Assembly (NCBI GenBank): GCA_050309775.1
Contig: JBNRMV010000012.1
Span: forward strand, 41,668 to 105,667
Length of the DNA stretch: 64,000 nucleotides
Direction: 5' to 3'
From: DTU072 sp050309775
Lineage (GTDB): Bacteria; Bacillota; Clostridia; Christensenellales; DTU072
A model generated the notes under the pieces. It saw only the letters and a list, made by a program, of their open reading frames with translations. It was not told the origin of the DNA and did not search any database. A program made the position numbers and the translations under genes. Below, in pieces: positions 1 through 7,555 of this stretch (the stretch's first letter is position 1; each line of letters opens with the position of its first letter).

Positions 1-963
1 CACAAGCGTTACAAGAGGCATGTCATATCTTTCAAGCATTTTTATAAAGGCGCTTGCTTTTTCCAGCGCAGCCGTACTAAACTTTTGGTTATTTGTTATG
101 ACAAGCCCTGCGGCAATTGAATTTATGGTGACAAAATAAGTCTTTATGTCCTTTGTGTAATCTGCAAAAAGTTCGATTGCGCTGCTTGCGTCGGCAAGCG
201 CCGCAAGCAAGTTCTGCTCGTTTGGCTGAACATTGAGAATGTCGCTTGTTCTGTTGGGGTCGTCGCCGCTGTTCAGAATGCTTTGGTTCATATAACCAAG
301 GATTCTTTCTATCTTTTCCGGAATTTCGGCGGCAGCTTTGAAATATATTGTCGAAATAAGACTGTTCTGCGCATATGTTTGTTGTCCGACAAACTTTTGC
401 GGAGTATCGCTGACATTTTCTGAAAGAGTCAGCGGCGGCGCTGCTGAAAGCACAGAGCTGTCAGACATAAAAACAAAGTCCGCAAGCGCAGCATACATGC
501 CCATAAGCCCAACGGCATTGCCTTTCAATATGGCAATGTGCGGCGCATAGTCTTTTTGTTCAGCGGCGGCGGCAATAATTTCGGCATAACCCTCAAGCAC
601 AGTTACTCCCTCGCCCAATCTGGCGCCGGAACTGTCAATTATGGAAATTAGCGGCATTTCCGCATTCATACTCTTTTTTATGCACTTCAGGATTTTGTTT
701 GCATGCGCTTTGTTGACGCTGCCGCCCAGCACTTCGGCATTTTGCGCAACTACGCATACCGGAATGTCCCTAAGTGTGGCATAACCTGTTATGACGCCCT
801 CGCCCAAGGCATCGCTGCCGTCAAGATAACTTTTTCCACTCATAAAAACATCAGTCTCAACAAAAGAATCCTTGTCAAGAATGTCGGATAAAAAATCTCT
901 TATTTTTTGGGAGTGGGAAAGAACCTTTGAGGTATTGTCATTTAACAGTCCAATGTAATCCAT
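1..963 (-). CDS. Acyl-CoA carboxylase carboxyltransferase (beta-type) subunit, partial
   Basis: The visible 321 N-terminal residues belong to the biotin-dependent carboxyltransferase family (methylmalonyl/propionyl/acetyl-CoA carboxylase beta type), which moves a carboxyl group between biotin and an acyl-CoA. The crotonase-like fold signature appears as SSGARLGEG at residues 111-119 (the family usually has SGGARIQEG). The second domain begins near residue 255 and ends, at the window edge, in MPLVTLV, the usual IPIVTLVD strand. The C-terminus lies outside the window. The start is the ATG at 963, with GGAGG 8-13 bases upstream. It has its own promoter at 1039-1067. The sequence is clearly diverged from housekeeping AccD, which carries a zinc ribbon absent here. 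The substrate cannot be told, and no biotin carrier or carboxylase gene is visible on this side. Confidence 0.85.
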   Translation of the reverse strand, partial: MDYIGLLNDNTSKVLSHSQKIRDFLSDILDKDSFVETDVFMSGKSYLDGSDALGEGVITGYATLRDIPVCVVAQNAEVLGGSVNKAHANKILKCIKKSMNAEMPLISIIDSSGARLGEGVTVLEGYAEIIAAAAEQKDYAPHIAILKGNAVGLMGMYAALADFVFMSDSSVLSAAPPLTLSENVSDTPQKFVGQQTYAQNSLISTIYFKAAAEIPEKIERILGYMNQSILNSGDDPNRTSDILNVQPNEQNLLAALADASSAIELFADYTKDIKTYFVTINSIAAGLVITNNQKFSTAALEKASAFIKMLERYDMPLVTLV

Positions 964-1038
964 ATATAAAACCTCCGTTCTTAAATAAAAAAATATGCGG
1001 TTATATTTTGCGCAAGGCACAAATTTACCACATATAGC

Positions 1039-1067
1039 ATTATAAACCAAATTACGGCTTTAATCAA
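1039..1067 (-). promoter_or_regulatory. Sigma-A-type promoter for the carboxyltransferase gene
   Basis: Reading the minus strand, TTGATT (1062-1067) is followed by a 17-base spacer and TATAAT (1039-1044). It lies about 75 bases upstream of the ATG at 963, so it drives this gene separately from rluB. Confidence 0.6.
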
Positions 1068-1096
1068 CACCTTTTCTTAAAATATAGTAATTTTTT

Positions 1097-1807
1097 TTAG
1101 TACCTCTTCAAATAATCTATTTCTCTGTCCGTGAGGTATCTATATGTGCCTCTTGTCAGACCTCCCAAGCGTAGGTCTCCCACCGCCACTCTTTTCAGGA
1201 AAACAACAGTTTTGCCCACCGATTCAAACATTCTATGCACCTGTCTGTTTTTGCCTTCAAATATTGTCACCTCATAGCGATAGATGTTGCCGGTGTTTTC
1301 AAGCAGTTTAATTTTACTGCGTGAAAGTTTTTTGCCGTCAAGCACTATGCCGTTTCGCAGCGCCGCAAGGTCGCTCTGCGATACTTCGCCCTCTACCTTT
1401 GCAACATAAGTCTTTGGGATTTCGTTCGAGGGGTGCGTCAGCTTGTGGCTCAAGTCGCCGTCGTTTGTTATGAGCAACAGCCCTTCTGTATCATAGTCCA
1501 GTCTGCCTATAGGGAAAAGTCTTTTGTCTTTCAAATCGCCAAGATAATCCATAACAGTCTTTCTGTCCTTGTCGTCCTTTACTGTACAAACGCAACCCTT
1601 CGGCTTGTTTAGCATGATATAGACCTGTTTGGCAATAGGTTGAATTTTCTTCCCTTCAATTGTCACTGTGTCGTTTCTTTCGTCTATGTCTGTGGCAAGG
1701 TCTGTGACTGTTTTATTATTTACCTTGACTTTGCCGTCTAAAATCAGTTGCTCAGAGGCTCTCCTTGAGGCTATTCCGCTTGAGGCAATATATTTGTTAA
1801 TGCGCAT
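1097..1807 (-). CDS. rluB: RsuA/RluB-family 23S rRNA pseudouridine synthase
   Basis: A 236-residue protein of the RsuA/RluB/RluE/RluF family, which isomerises a uridine in rRNA. Residues 1-60 are an S4 RNA-binding domain (RINKYIASSGIASRR). The catalytic core has GRLDYDTEGL at 101-110, whose Asp104 is the conserved nucleophile. KNRQVHRM near the C-terminus is another family motif. Its length is normal for Firmicute RluB, whose target is helix 89 of 23S rRNA; the exact target here is inferred. It starts 16 bases after the dacF stop with only a weak ribosome binding site, which suggests coupled translation in the scpA-scpB-ytfJ-dacF-rluB transcript. This neighbourhood is common in Clostridia. 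Confidence 0.9.
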   Translation of the reverse strand: MRINKYIASSGIASRRASEQLILDGKVKVNNKTVTDLATDIDERNDTVTIEGKKIQPIAKQVYIMLNKPKGCVCTVKDDKDRKTVMDYLGDLKDKRLFPIGRLDYDTEGLLLITNDGDLSHKLTHPSNEIPKTYVAKVEGEVSQSDLAALRNGIVLDGKKLSRSKIKLLENTGNIYRYEVTIFEGKNRQVHRMFESVGKTVVFLKRVAVGDLRLGGLTRGTYRYLTDREIDYLKRY

Positions 1808-1823
1808 ATGAACATTTTTCGGG

Positions 1824-2918
1824 CTATCCGAAAATCTTTTTCCAAAAGCCCGCTCCTTTTTTATCTATCACCCCTATACTATATATATTTTTGGTAAAAA
1901 GCAAGCAATCATTTACAAATATTTCAACTTCACCGGTTTTAACGCCTCTATCAATCGGCGCATTAAGACGCTTTTGGGCGTTAATTTTTATATTACAGCG
2001 TTCGCTGCCATTCTTTTTCAACGGAATATATATATCTTGATTTGCTCCGCATACAGCGGCGGGCACCGCCCCAAAACTAACGGGGATTTCCGCAAGGATA
2101 TCTCGCGAATCAATAACCTTTACCATTTCAAATTCATTGTACGCTTGGTTCATAAGCCTCATACACTCCTCAAACATAGGGCCGCAATTCAGTACGACGC
2201 ACACAACTTCCATATTATTGCGTTTGCTACTGCCGACAAAACACCTGCCGGCTTTCTTTGTAAAGCCTGTCTTTATCCCTGTTGCGCCGTCATAGCCGCT
2301 CAAAAGTTTGTTTTTGTTGTGAAAAAATCTTACGCTCTCACCCTTTCCTGCCGTTATATTTTTTGTGCCGACAATTTCCGCAAAAGTCTTGTTGCGCATA
2401 GCTGCGGCGCTTATAAAAGCAAGGTCATAAGCGCTGGTAAAGTGATTGTCATTATGCAAACCGTGCGGATTGCAAAAATGAGTATTTTTCAAACCCAAAT
2501 CTTGTGCTTTCCGGTTCATCATATTAACAAAGCCCTCAACGCTTTTTCCCGCATGAACTGCAAGCGCGGTGGCGGCATCGTTGCCGCTGCGCAGCATCAG
2601 CCCATAAAGAAGCTCCTTTACCGTCAGTTTTTCCCCAACTTTTAGATATATTGAGCTGCCTTCCACGCCTACTGCTTTTTGTGGTATCGTCACCACTTCG
2701 TCAAGTTTGCAGTTTTCCACAACAATAAGCGCCGTCATTACTTTTGTTGTGCTTGCCATAGGCAATCTTGTATGGATATTTTCTCCGCTAAGCACTCTGT
2801 TTGAGGATATCTCCATTACAATTGCCGATGAGCCGCCGGCATATGCGGCGCTCTCCGTATGGAAGCCAAGCGGCAATAATAAGCAACAAATTACCGCAAA
2901 TATTGCGGCTATTCTCAT
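1824..2918 (-). CDS. dacF: D-alanyl-D-alanine carboxypeptidase (DacF-like)
   Basis: A serine penicillin-binding protein of family S11 that trims the terminal D-Ala from peptidoglycan stem peptides. From the start chosen here (364 residues) there is a signal peptide with core at residues 3-18 and a likely cleavage after AYA (27). The three active-site motifs follow: STTK (Ser56-Lys59), SGN (111-113) and KTG (216-218). A reading frame upstream adds 17 residues (ATG at 2969, inside ytfJ), but this would put a long charged tail before the signal peptide. The ATG at 2918 lies two bases after the ytfJ stop, a typical coupled start. The position next to ytfJ suggests a role in spore cortex formation. 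This is inference; a second paralogue lies at 7556-8719. Confidence 0.88.
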   Translation of the reverse strand: MRIAAIFAVICCLLLPLGFHTESAAYAGGSSAIVMEISSNRVLSGENIHTRLPMASTTKVMTALIVVENCKLDEVVTIPQKAVGVEGSSIYLKVGEKLTVKELLYGLMLRSGNDAATALAVHAGKSVEGFVNMMNRKAQDLGLKNTHFCNPHGLHNDNHFTSAYDLAFISAAAMRNKTFAEIVGTKNITAGKGESVRFFHNKNKLLSGYDGATGIKTGFTKKAGRCFVGSSKRNNMEVVCVVLNCGPMFEECMRLMNQAYNEFEMVKVIDSRDILAEIPVSFGAVPAAVCGANQDIYIPLKKNGSERCNIKINAQKRLNAPIDRGVKTGEVEIFVNDCLLFTKNIYSIGVIDKKGAGFWKKIFG

Positions 2919-2920
2919 TG

Positions 2921-3280
2921 TTATTCTTTTGATATGGTCTTTATTGTAGACTGTAATAATTCCATCCATCTGTCTGAGCCGTCTCCCTGTACCTTTATTA
3001 AACTTGAATCTCCGCCGTTTACTACCAAGAACGCCAGCGGCGTTATGGTCAGCCCTCCGCCGATACCCCCTACGGGCAGTTCCGAAGTACGAACCTTGTT
3101 TGTTCTGCCGTCGAACTCTCCGCCTGCGGTAAAAAACCCCACGCTTATTTTGCTAATGGGAATAATCAATGAATCATCCTGCGAATAAACAGGCTTGCCT
3201 ACTACGGCATCTATATCCAGCATGCTTTTTATGCTTTCCATTGCGCTTGACATCATAGCGCTGATTTCAATACTGCTCAT
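2921..3280 (-). CDS. ytfJ: GerW/YtfJ-family spore protein
   Basis: This 119-residue protein matches the YtfJ/GerW family: an N-terminal helix, then the segment VVGKPVYSQDDSLIIPISKISVGF and a Gly-rich GGIGGGL stretch before a short C-terminal strand. YtfJ of Bacillus is made in the forespore and is linked to spore germination; its biochemical role is not established. The ribosome binding site is GGAGG, with the ATG at 3280. It sits directly after a DUF2953 gene, as ytfI-ytfJ do in Bacillus. That pairing in the same order supports both calls. Confidence 0.9.
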   Translation of the reverse strand: MSSIEISAMMSSAMESIKSMLDIDAVVGKPVYSQDDSLIIPISKISVGFFTAGGEFDGRTNKVRTSELPVGGIGGGLTITPLAFLVVNGGDSSLIKVQGDGSDRWMELLQSTIKTISKE

Positions 3281-3286
3281 ATCCTT

Positions 3287-3826
3287 TTATATCCTCCCGA
3301 ATTTTTTTCGAACCTTATTTATTATTATTTTTAATATAGTTGAAAATATTATCAACATGTTTATTTTGAAGTCCAACCGTACCTGCAAAAACAAGCAATC
3401 CTGATTAAACGACGGCAATATAACATTGCGATAACTGGCGATTTTGTGCGAAAAAGCGCAAAACAAAAGAGCAAAAAAATTATTTACCGTATTACATACC
3501 ATGCATGTCTGAAAAGCGTCATCGGCTTTGCCGTACATAAATGAAACTGTTGCTCGTTGAACATTTATTTTTGAAAACACTCTTTTATCCAGCACTAAAC
3601 CGGCTTTTTTGTCATGTTGTGCAACCGTGTCACCTTTGCCTTTTATGCCAGCAATTTCCCAACCCTCAAGCCCTGATTCAATGCTTAAGCGTATGGAAAA
3701 AAAGCCCATAGAAAAAGTTCCGCCTGCTCGTTTTGAATTCAGCGACATAAAACTGTTTATTCCCATATTAAAAGGAGTGACAAAGACAAAAATAAGCGAC
3801 AAATAGACTATAAACAGACCACCCAT
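3287..3826 (-). CDS. DUF2953 (YtfI-like) membrane-anchored protein
   Basis: A 179-residue protein with one N-terminal hydrophobic segment (residues 3-20) and another at about 152-167, near a basic C-terminus. The middle carries a beta-rich stretch and a CMVCN motif near residue 110. Family placement rests mainly on its position between scpB and ytfJ, where Bacillus and Clostridia have ytfI (DUF2953), and on its length and topology. The function of DUF2953 is unknown; the synteny suggests a spore role. The ATG at 3826 has no good ribosome binding site and follows the scpB stop by 44 bases, so a different start is possible. Confidence 0.65.
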   Translation of the reverse strand: MGGLFIVYLSLIFVFVTPFNMGINSFMSLNSKRAGGTFSMGFFSIRLSIESGLEGWEIAGIKGKGDTVAQHDKKAGLVLDKRVFSKINVQRATVSFMYGKADDAFQTCMVCNTVNNFFALLFCAFSHKIASYRNVILPSFNQDCLFLQVRLDFKINMLIIFSTILKIIINKVRKKFGRI

Positions 3827-3870
3827 GCTTATAGTTTGAGGTAGTTTGGAAAAAGATATTAGAATTTAAT

Positions 3871-4560
3871 TTATTCTATGACTACTATGTCCTCATCTTG
3901 TAAAAAGTCGGGGATTTCTTCCTCATCAAGTTCAAAATCGTCATCCTGTTCGGTTGCCGCGGCGGCTTCAGCTTGCTGTTCTTCTTCCGAAGTGGCTCCA
4001 CGATACAAGCTGTCAGTTGATTTGTAGTACTTGTCAAAGTTGTTGCGAATCATTTCAAGCAGTTCGTCATAATCGGGCAAATCATTCAAATTTTTAAGCT
4101 CAAAACGGCGCAAAAACTCGTCAGTTGTGCCATAAAGCAAGGGCTTGCCCAAAGTATCCCTTCTGCCGACTATTGTGATAAGGTTGTATTTCATCAGCAT
4201 TGATACGGCGTATTCAGAGCTTATGCCTCTGATTTCTTCAATTTCAAGCCGGGTTATCGGCTGTTTGTAGGCTACTATGGCAAGACTCTCCAACAAAGTT
4301 TTGGACAATTCCTTTTCTTTTATCGGTGTCAGCACATCGGCTATGGTTTCGCCGTATTTTGGGTTGGACTGAAATTCAAATTTATTGTTGTATTGAATGA
4401 GAATTATACCCTTATTGCCGCTATATTCGTTCAGCAGTTCTTCCATTGCTTGCCGCACATCGGCGTCAGCGTACGATTCTTGAAAGACCGACATAATCTC
4501 TTCAAATGTCAAGCCCTTCCCTGCGGAAAACAGCAGCGCTTCAATTATATTCTTCAGCAT
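3871..4560 (-). CDS. scpB: Segregation and condensation protein B
   Basis: ScpB is the winged-helix (kite) subunit of the bacterial SMC condensin. It binds the linker of ScpA and helps compact and segregate chromosomes. The 229-residue protein shows both winged-helix units: the start LKNIIEALLFSAG is the family signature, and KQPITRLEIEEIRG (about residues 97-110) marks the second. The last 40 residues are strongly acidic, an extension common in Clostridia. The gene overlaps scpA by 20 bases, with its ribosome binding site AGAGGAG inside scpA, so the two subunits are probably made in step. Confidence 0.95.
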   Translation of the reverse strand: MLKNIIEALLFSAGKGLTFEEIMSVFQESYADADVRQAMEELLNEYSGNKGIILIQYNNKFEFQSNPKYGETIADVLTPIKEKELSKTLLESLAIVAYKQPITRLEIEEIRGISSEYAVSMLMKYNLITIVGRRDTLGKPLLYGTTDEFLRRFELKNLNDLPDYDELLEMIRNNFDKYYKSTDSLYRGATSEEEQQAEAAAATEQDDDFELDEEEIPDFLQDEDIVVIE

Positions 4561-5344
4561 CTTTGGTCAACTCCTCTTCTTCAATAACCGTATCTTCTTC
4601 TTTGTTGTGAATGATAATAATGTCAGAAAAGCCCTCGCCTTGCTCGGCAAAAGCAATTTGTTTCTTTAGTATTTCAAGCAGCGCAAGGAAAGTATTTATC
4701 ATTTCCAGTTTGGTAAAATCCTTTTCAAATAAACTAAAAAAGCTCAACTTTCCCTTCTCTCGGATTGTATTTGTTATTTCCAAAATCTTGTCGGAGATTG
4801 TAAAGCGTTCTTTAATGATAGTCTTTTCTTCTTCGGGTTTGTCCAGATGCTCTATCCTTTCCAAAAGCATTTTGAAACACTCTATCAGCCTGTCAAGACG
4901 AAACTCTTTTACTACTGCCCGATAATCCTTTTCTGTGAACTTGGGAGAGCGGTAAAACCTGTTCAATACTTCCATGTCGTGAAGTTTTTCGGCGGCTTCC
5001 TTGAATTTTTTGTACGCTTCAATACGCAAATAGAGGTTTTCTTCCTCGTTTATCATGTCTTCGTTGTCGTCTTCTATTTCGGTTTTGGGCAAGAATTTTG
5101 CAGATTTTATGGCAAGCAGCGTCGCCGCAAGGGTAATGTACTCAGCAATATATTCATAGTTCATTTCTTGCAAGTTTTGGACATATGCGACAAATTGGTT
5201 TGTTATATCGGTGATAAAAATATCCCGTATGTCTATTTTTGCCTCACGAACCATTGTTAAAAGCAAGTCCAACGGTCCATCAAACTCATGTTCTTCAAGG
5301 TGATATGTAACTTCGTTTATTGGTGAATAAATGATGCCGTCCAT
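4541..5344 (-). CDS. scpA: Segregation and condensation protein A
   Basis: ScpA is the kleisin subunit that bridges the heads of the SMC dimer. The family signature FDGPLDLLL lies near residue 20, followed by the helical N-domain (DITNQFVAYV), an acidic linker and the C-terminal winged helix that contacts SMC. The open frame extends to 5470 into the protease gene, but the ATG at 5344 has AGAGGG at the right distance and gives the normal length (267 residues). It lies 8 bases after the upstream protease stop and overlaps scpB by 20 bases. Confidence 0.95.
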   Translation of the reverse strand: MDGIIYSPINEVTYHLEEHEFDGPLDLLLTMVREAKIDIRDIFITDITNQFVAYVQNLQEMNYEYIAEYITLAATLLAIKSAKFLPKTEIEDDNEDMINEEENLYLRIEAYKKFKEAAEKLHDMEVLNRFYRSPKFTEKDYRAVVKEFRLDRLIECFKMLLERIEHLDKPEEEKTIIKERFTISDKILEITNTIREKGKLSFFSLFEKDFTKLEMINTFLALLEILKKQIAFAEQGEGFSDIIIIHNKEEDTVIEEEELTKDAEEYN

Positions 5345-5352
5345 ACGCCCTC

Positions 5353-6054
5353 TTATGCCACAAGCATAATTAGTTTTGCTATAAGCGAAGAAACCATGCC
5401 GAAAATGTCGAAATACCACAGTCCCAACCGCCTGAATATGCTGCCGAACAACACAAGCGCCAATATGCAATAAAAGCCGTAACGGTACATAAACTGTACA
5501 TATTTATTGTCGCTTTTTGTGAACAATGTCAAAAACTTAAACCCGTCAAGCGGATGAATGGGAAGCATGTTGAAGAAAGCCAACATAAAATTTATGCCGA
5601 CAAGATAAACCAGATAATAATACGCCAGCATTTTCAAAATAATGACTATTGCCGGTGAATTTACATTATAAGAGCTGATATATGGCGACACAAAATACAA
5701 TATCAACAAGCCCAGTCCGCCCAAAATAATGTTTGTCACGACGCCGGATAAGGACACAAGCAACATGCCTTTGCGGAAGTTCTTGAAGTTTCGCGGGTCT
5801 ACGGGAACGGGTTTTGCCCAACCAAAGCCTATAAAAAGCAGCATGAGCAAACCTATCAAATCAAAATGCACAACGGGGTTCAAGGTCAATCTGCCTCTGG
5901 ATTTTGCGGTATAGTCGCCGCACTTCATGGCGACATACCCGTGCGAAACCTCATGGAAGACTATGGCGGTGACGGCGGCAAGTAACATTGCGAGGATAAA
6001 AATCAATATCTCGGAGATATTTGCGCCGCCATCAAAAAACCTTGTAAAAATCAT
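5353..6054 (-). CDS. Site-2 protease family (M50) membrane metalloprotease
   Basis: A 233-residue intramembrane zinc metalloprotease. HEVSH at 34-38 gives two zinc-ligand histidines and the catalytic Glu, and NMLPIHPLDG at 162-171 gives the third ligand, Asp170. There are about five to six membrane segments and no PDZ domain. This is the short Clostridia/Bacillus YwhC-type class that regularly sits before scpA. The substrate is not known. It has AGAGGT before the ATG and begins the scpAB transcript, with a promoter at 6082-6110. Confidence 0.9.
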   Translation of the reverse strand: MIFTRFFDGGANISEILIFILAMLLAAVTAIVFHEVSHGYVAMKCGDYTAKSRGRLTLNPVVHFDLIGLLMLLFIGFGWAKPVPVDPRNFKNFRKGMLLVSLSGVVTNIILGGLGLLILYFVSPYISSYNVNSPAIVIILKMLAYYYLVYLVGINFMLAFFNMLPIHPLDGFKFLTLFTKSDNKYVQFMYRYGFYCILALVLFGSIFRRLGLWYFDIFGMVSSLIAKLIMLVA

Positions 6055-6081
6055 TGTTACCTCTTTTATTCAATCCGATTT

Positions 6082-6110
6082 ATAATAACAAGAAAACGCA
6101 TATTAGTCAA
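6082..6110 (-). promoter_or_regulatory. Sigma-A-type promoter of the M50-scpA-scpB operon
   Basis: TTGACT (6105-6110), 17 bases, TATTAT (6082-6087) on the minus strand. The transcript would start about 25 bases before the ATG at 6054, leaving room for the AGAGGT ribosome binding site. Confidence 0.65.
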
Positions 6111-6139
6111 GCAAGGCATTGCAATCCGGTCAAATAAAA

Positions 6140-7408
6140 TCATTTAGAAGTATGTTTCTTTTTTTTCTTTTTTTTCACAAGGATTATTACGCTAAGGATT
6201 ATAATCAAAAGCAAAATGATAACAAACGGCCATAGATACATCAAAAAGTATACGGCGTTTTGCATGAATATAGAGAATTTTGGTTTTGATACCGTAACCG
6301 CAAGCTCCTCATTTGGCAATTTGTCGGAAATGTATTGATAATTGAGTTTATCAATTTTTTTGAACTGCAATGAAGAACGCTCCAGTCTGGGATAATCTTC
6401 ATTCAAGCGCAGATTTATTTCTATTTTGCCGAAATCCTGCCAATATTTTGCAGGAGTCAGGTAATATTTGAAATGTCTGATATATCCCGCCGAATTTGTG
6501 CCCAACCCTTGATTGTACTCAACTGTCAACTCAAGTTGCTCATTTGGCGAAAACTCTACATCATACAGCAAAGCGCCGACTAAGTAAGAATTATAATGTT
6601 CAAATGTGTCATCTGACAATACGTTCCCGAATAATGATTGATGCCATGGCACTTCGTCGGGATTTTTTTCTACTCCATATAGTATTGATTTATATGCGGT
6701 CTGCGCCATCAGTCTGTCTTCATATTTATTGTCATAATAATCTTGAAGATACTCATAAATATCGTCAATTTCAGAAACGCTGTACTCAAATCCGCCGAAT
6801 GCTATCTCCTGTCTGAATATTAGTCTTGCTTCGCTTGTATATTTTGATAAACTCAATGTGTCAACGCCGTTGCCTCTTTGACATCTGAAGTAATCTGTAA
6901 AGTAATAATCCTCTGGAATAAATTCAATGGTTATATCGTTATTATTATTTTTTACGGTATATTCGACAAAGCCGCTGCCATCTCCCAGCGGTGTGTTGTT
7001 ATATGCATTTTTGCTGAGTATTTTCTCCCAATCGTCATTGAAGTCTATGTCATTCATATTGTTTCCAAAGTATTCGACATCATAAGCAAGTTCGGTGTCG
7101 TTTCGTGATATCTTGACTTCTTTTGATACCATACCGCCTATGGGATAAAGGAACATATTTTTGACTGAAATGCTCTCATCTGTTATATTCTTCATTTGAT
7201 ATTTTGCCGTAACTTTGGCATACCGTAAATCGCTGAAATCGACATCAAGCGTTTCACTAAGTATTTTTACCTTGTCGTGCTTTTCAAAAATAATGCCTCT
7301 GCCATCTTCGGCGCGAATGGGAGCGGCGGAATTGGCATATGCCGTGGCGCCGCTTGAAATGCTGATTATGCACACAAAAATAAATACTATCAAAAAATAC
7401 TTTTTCAT
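6140..7408 (-). CDS. Exported single-pass membrane protein of unknown function
   Basis: I do not recognise a named family for this 422-residue protein. It has a signal peptide (residues 1-25, ending TAYA/N), a roughly 350-residue extracytoplasmic region rich in beta-prone and acidic stretches, then a single membrane helix at about 388-412 and a short poly-Lys tail: a type I membrane topology. The first domain (residues 30-120) has a K-D-V-D-F pattern and looks like an immunoglobulin-like fold; this is inference. It has its own promoter at 7445-7473. A second protein of the same design lies at 58960-59769 but shows no obvious shared sequence. Confidence 0.75.
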   Translation of the reverse strand: MKKYFLIVFIFVCIISISSGATAYANSAAPIRAEDGRGIIFEKHDKVKILSETLDVDFSDLRYAKVTAKYQMKNITDESISVKNMFLYPIGGMVSKEVKISRNDTELAYDVEYFGNNMNDIDFNDDWEKILSKNAYNNTPLGDGSGFVEYTVKNNNNDITIEFIPEDYYFTDYFRCQRGNGVDTLSLSKYTSEARLIFRQEIAFGGFEYSVSEIDDIYEYLQDYYDNKYEDRLMAQTAYKSILYGVEKNPDEVPWHQSLFGNVLSDDTFEHYNSYLVGALLYDVEFSPNEQLELTVEYNQGLGTNSAGYIRHFKYYLTPAKYWQDFGKIEINLRLNEDYPRLERSSLQFKKIDKLNYQYISDKLPNEELAVTVSKPKFSIFMQNAVYFLMYLWPFVIILLLIIILSVIILVKKKKKKKHTSK

Positions 7409-7444
7409 TGCAGATTCCCAAAATCATAATATATTTATATGACA

Positions 7445-7473
7445 AGTATAATATCTTCCTTTACTGCAGTCAA
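7445..7473 (-). promoter_or_regulatory. Sigma-A-type promoter of the 422-residue exported protein
   Basis: TTGACT (7468-7473), 17 bases, TATACT (7445-7450) on the minus strand, about 37 bases before the ATG at 7408. It lies just downstream of the long hairpin at 7483-7541, so the hairpin separates it from the carboxypeptidase gene. Confidence 0.65.
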
Positions 7474-7482
7474 GAAGAACAA

Positions 7483-7541
7483 TGCGGGCAAGACTTTTGA
7501 CATAGCTATCTAAAAGAATAGTTTGCCAAATCTCACCCGCA
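7483..7541 (-). terminator. Long hairpin after the carboxypeptidase gene, probable terminator
   Basis: The arms at 7483-7496 and 7528-7541 form a 14-bp stem as minus-strand RNA, with three G-U pairs. On the plus strand those three would be mismatches, so the minus-strand RNA is the one favoured. The loop region contains a smaller CUAU/AUAG stem. The tail is U-rich (UUGUUCUUCUU) rather than a pure U run, so termination may be inefficient or the element may have another role. Confidence 0.5.
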
Positions 7542-7555
7542 CAGTTATATTTTGC

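Noticed and set aside
1974..2645. 223-residue plus-strand ORF
   Set aside because: Antisense to dacF, which has intact active-site motifs and a signal peptide.
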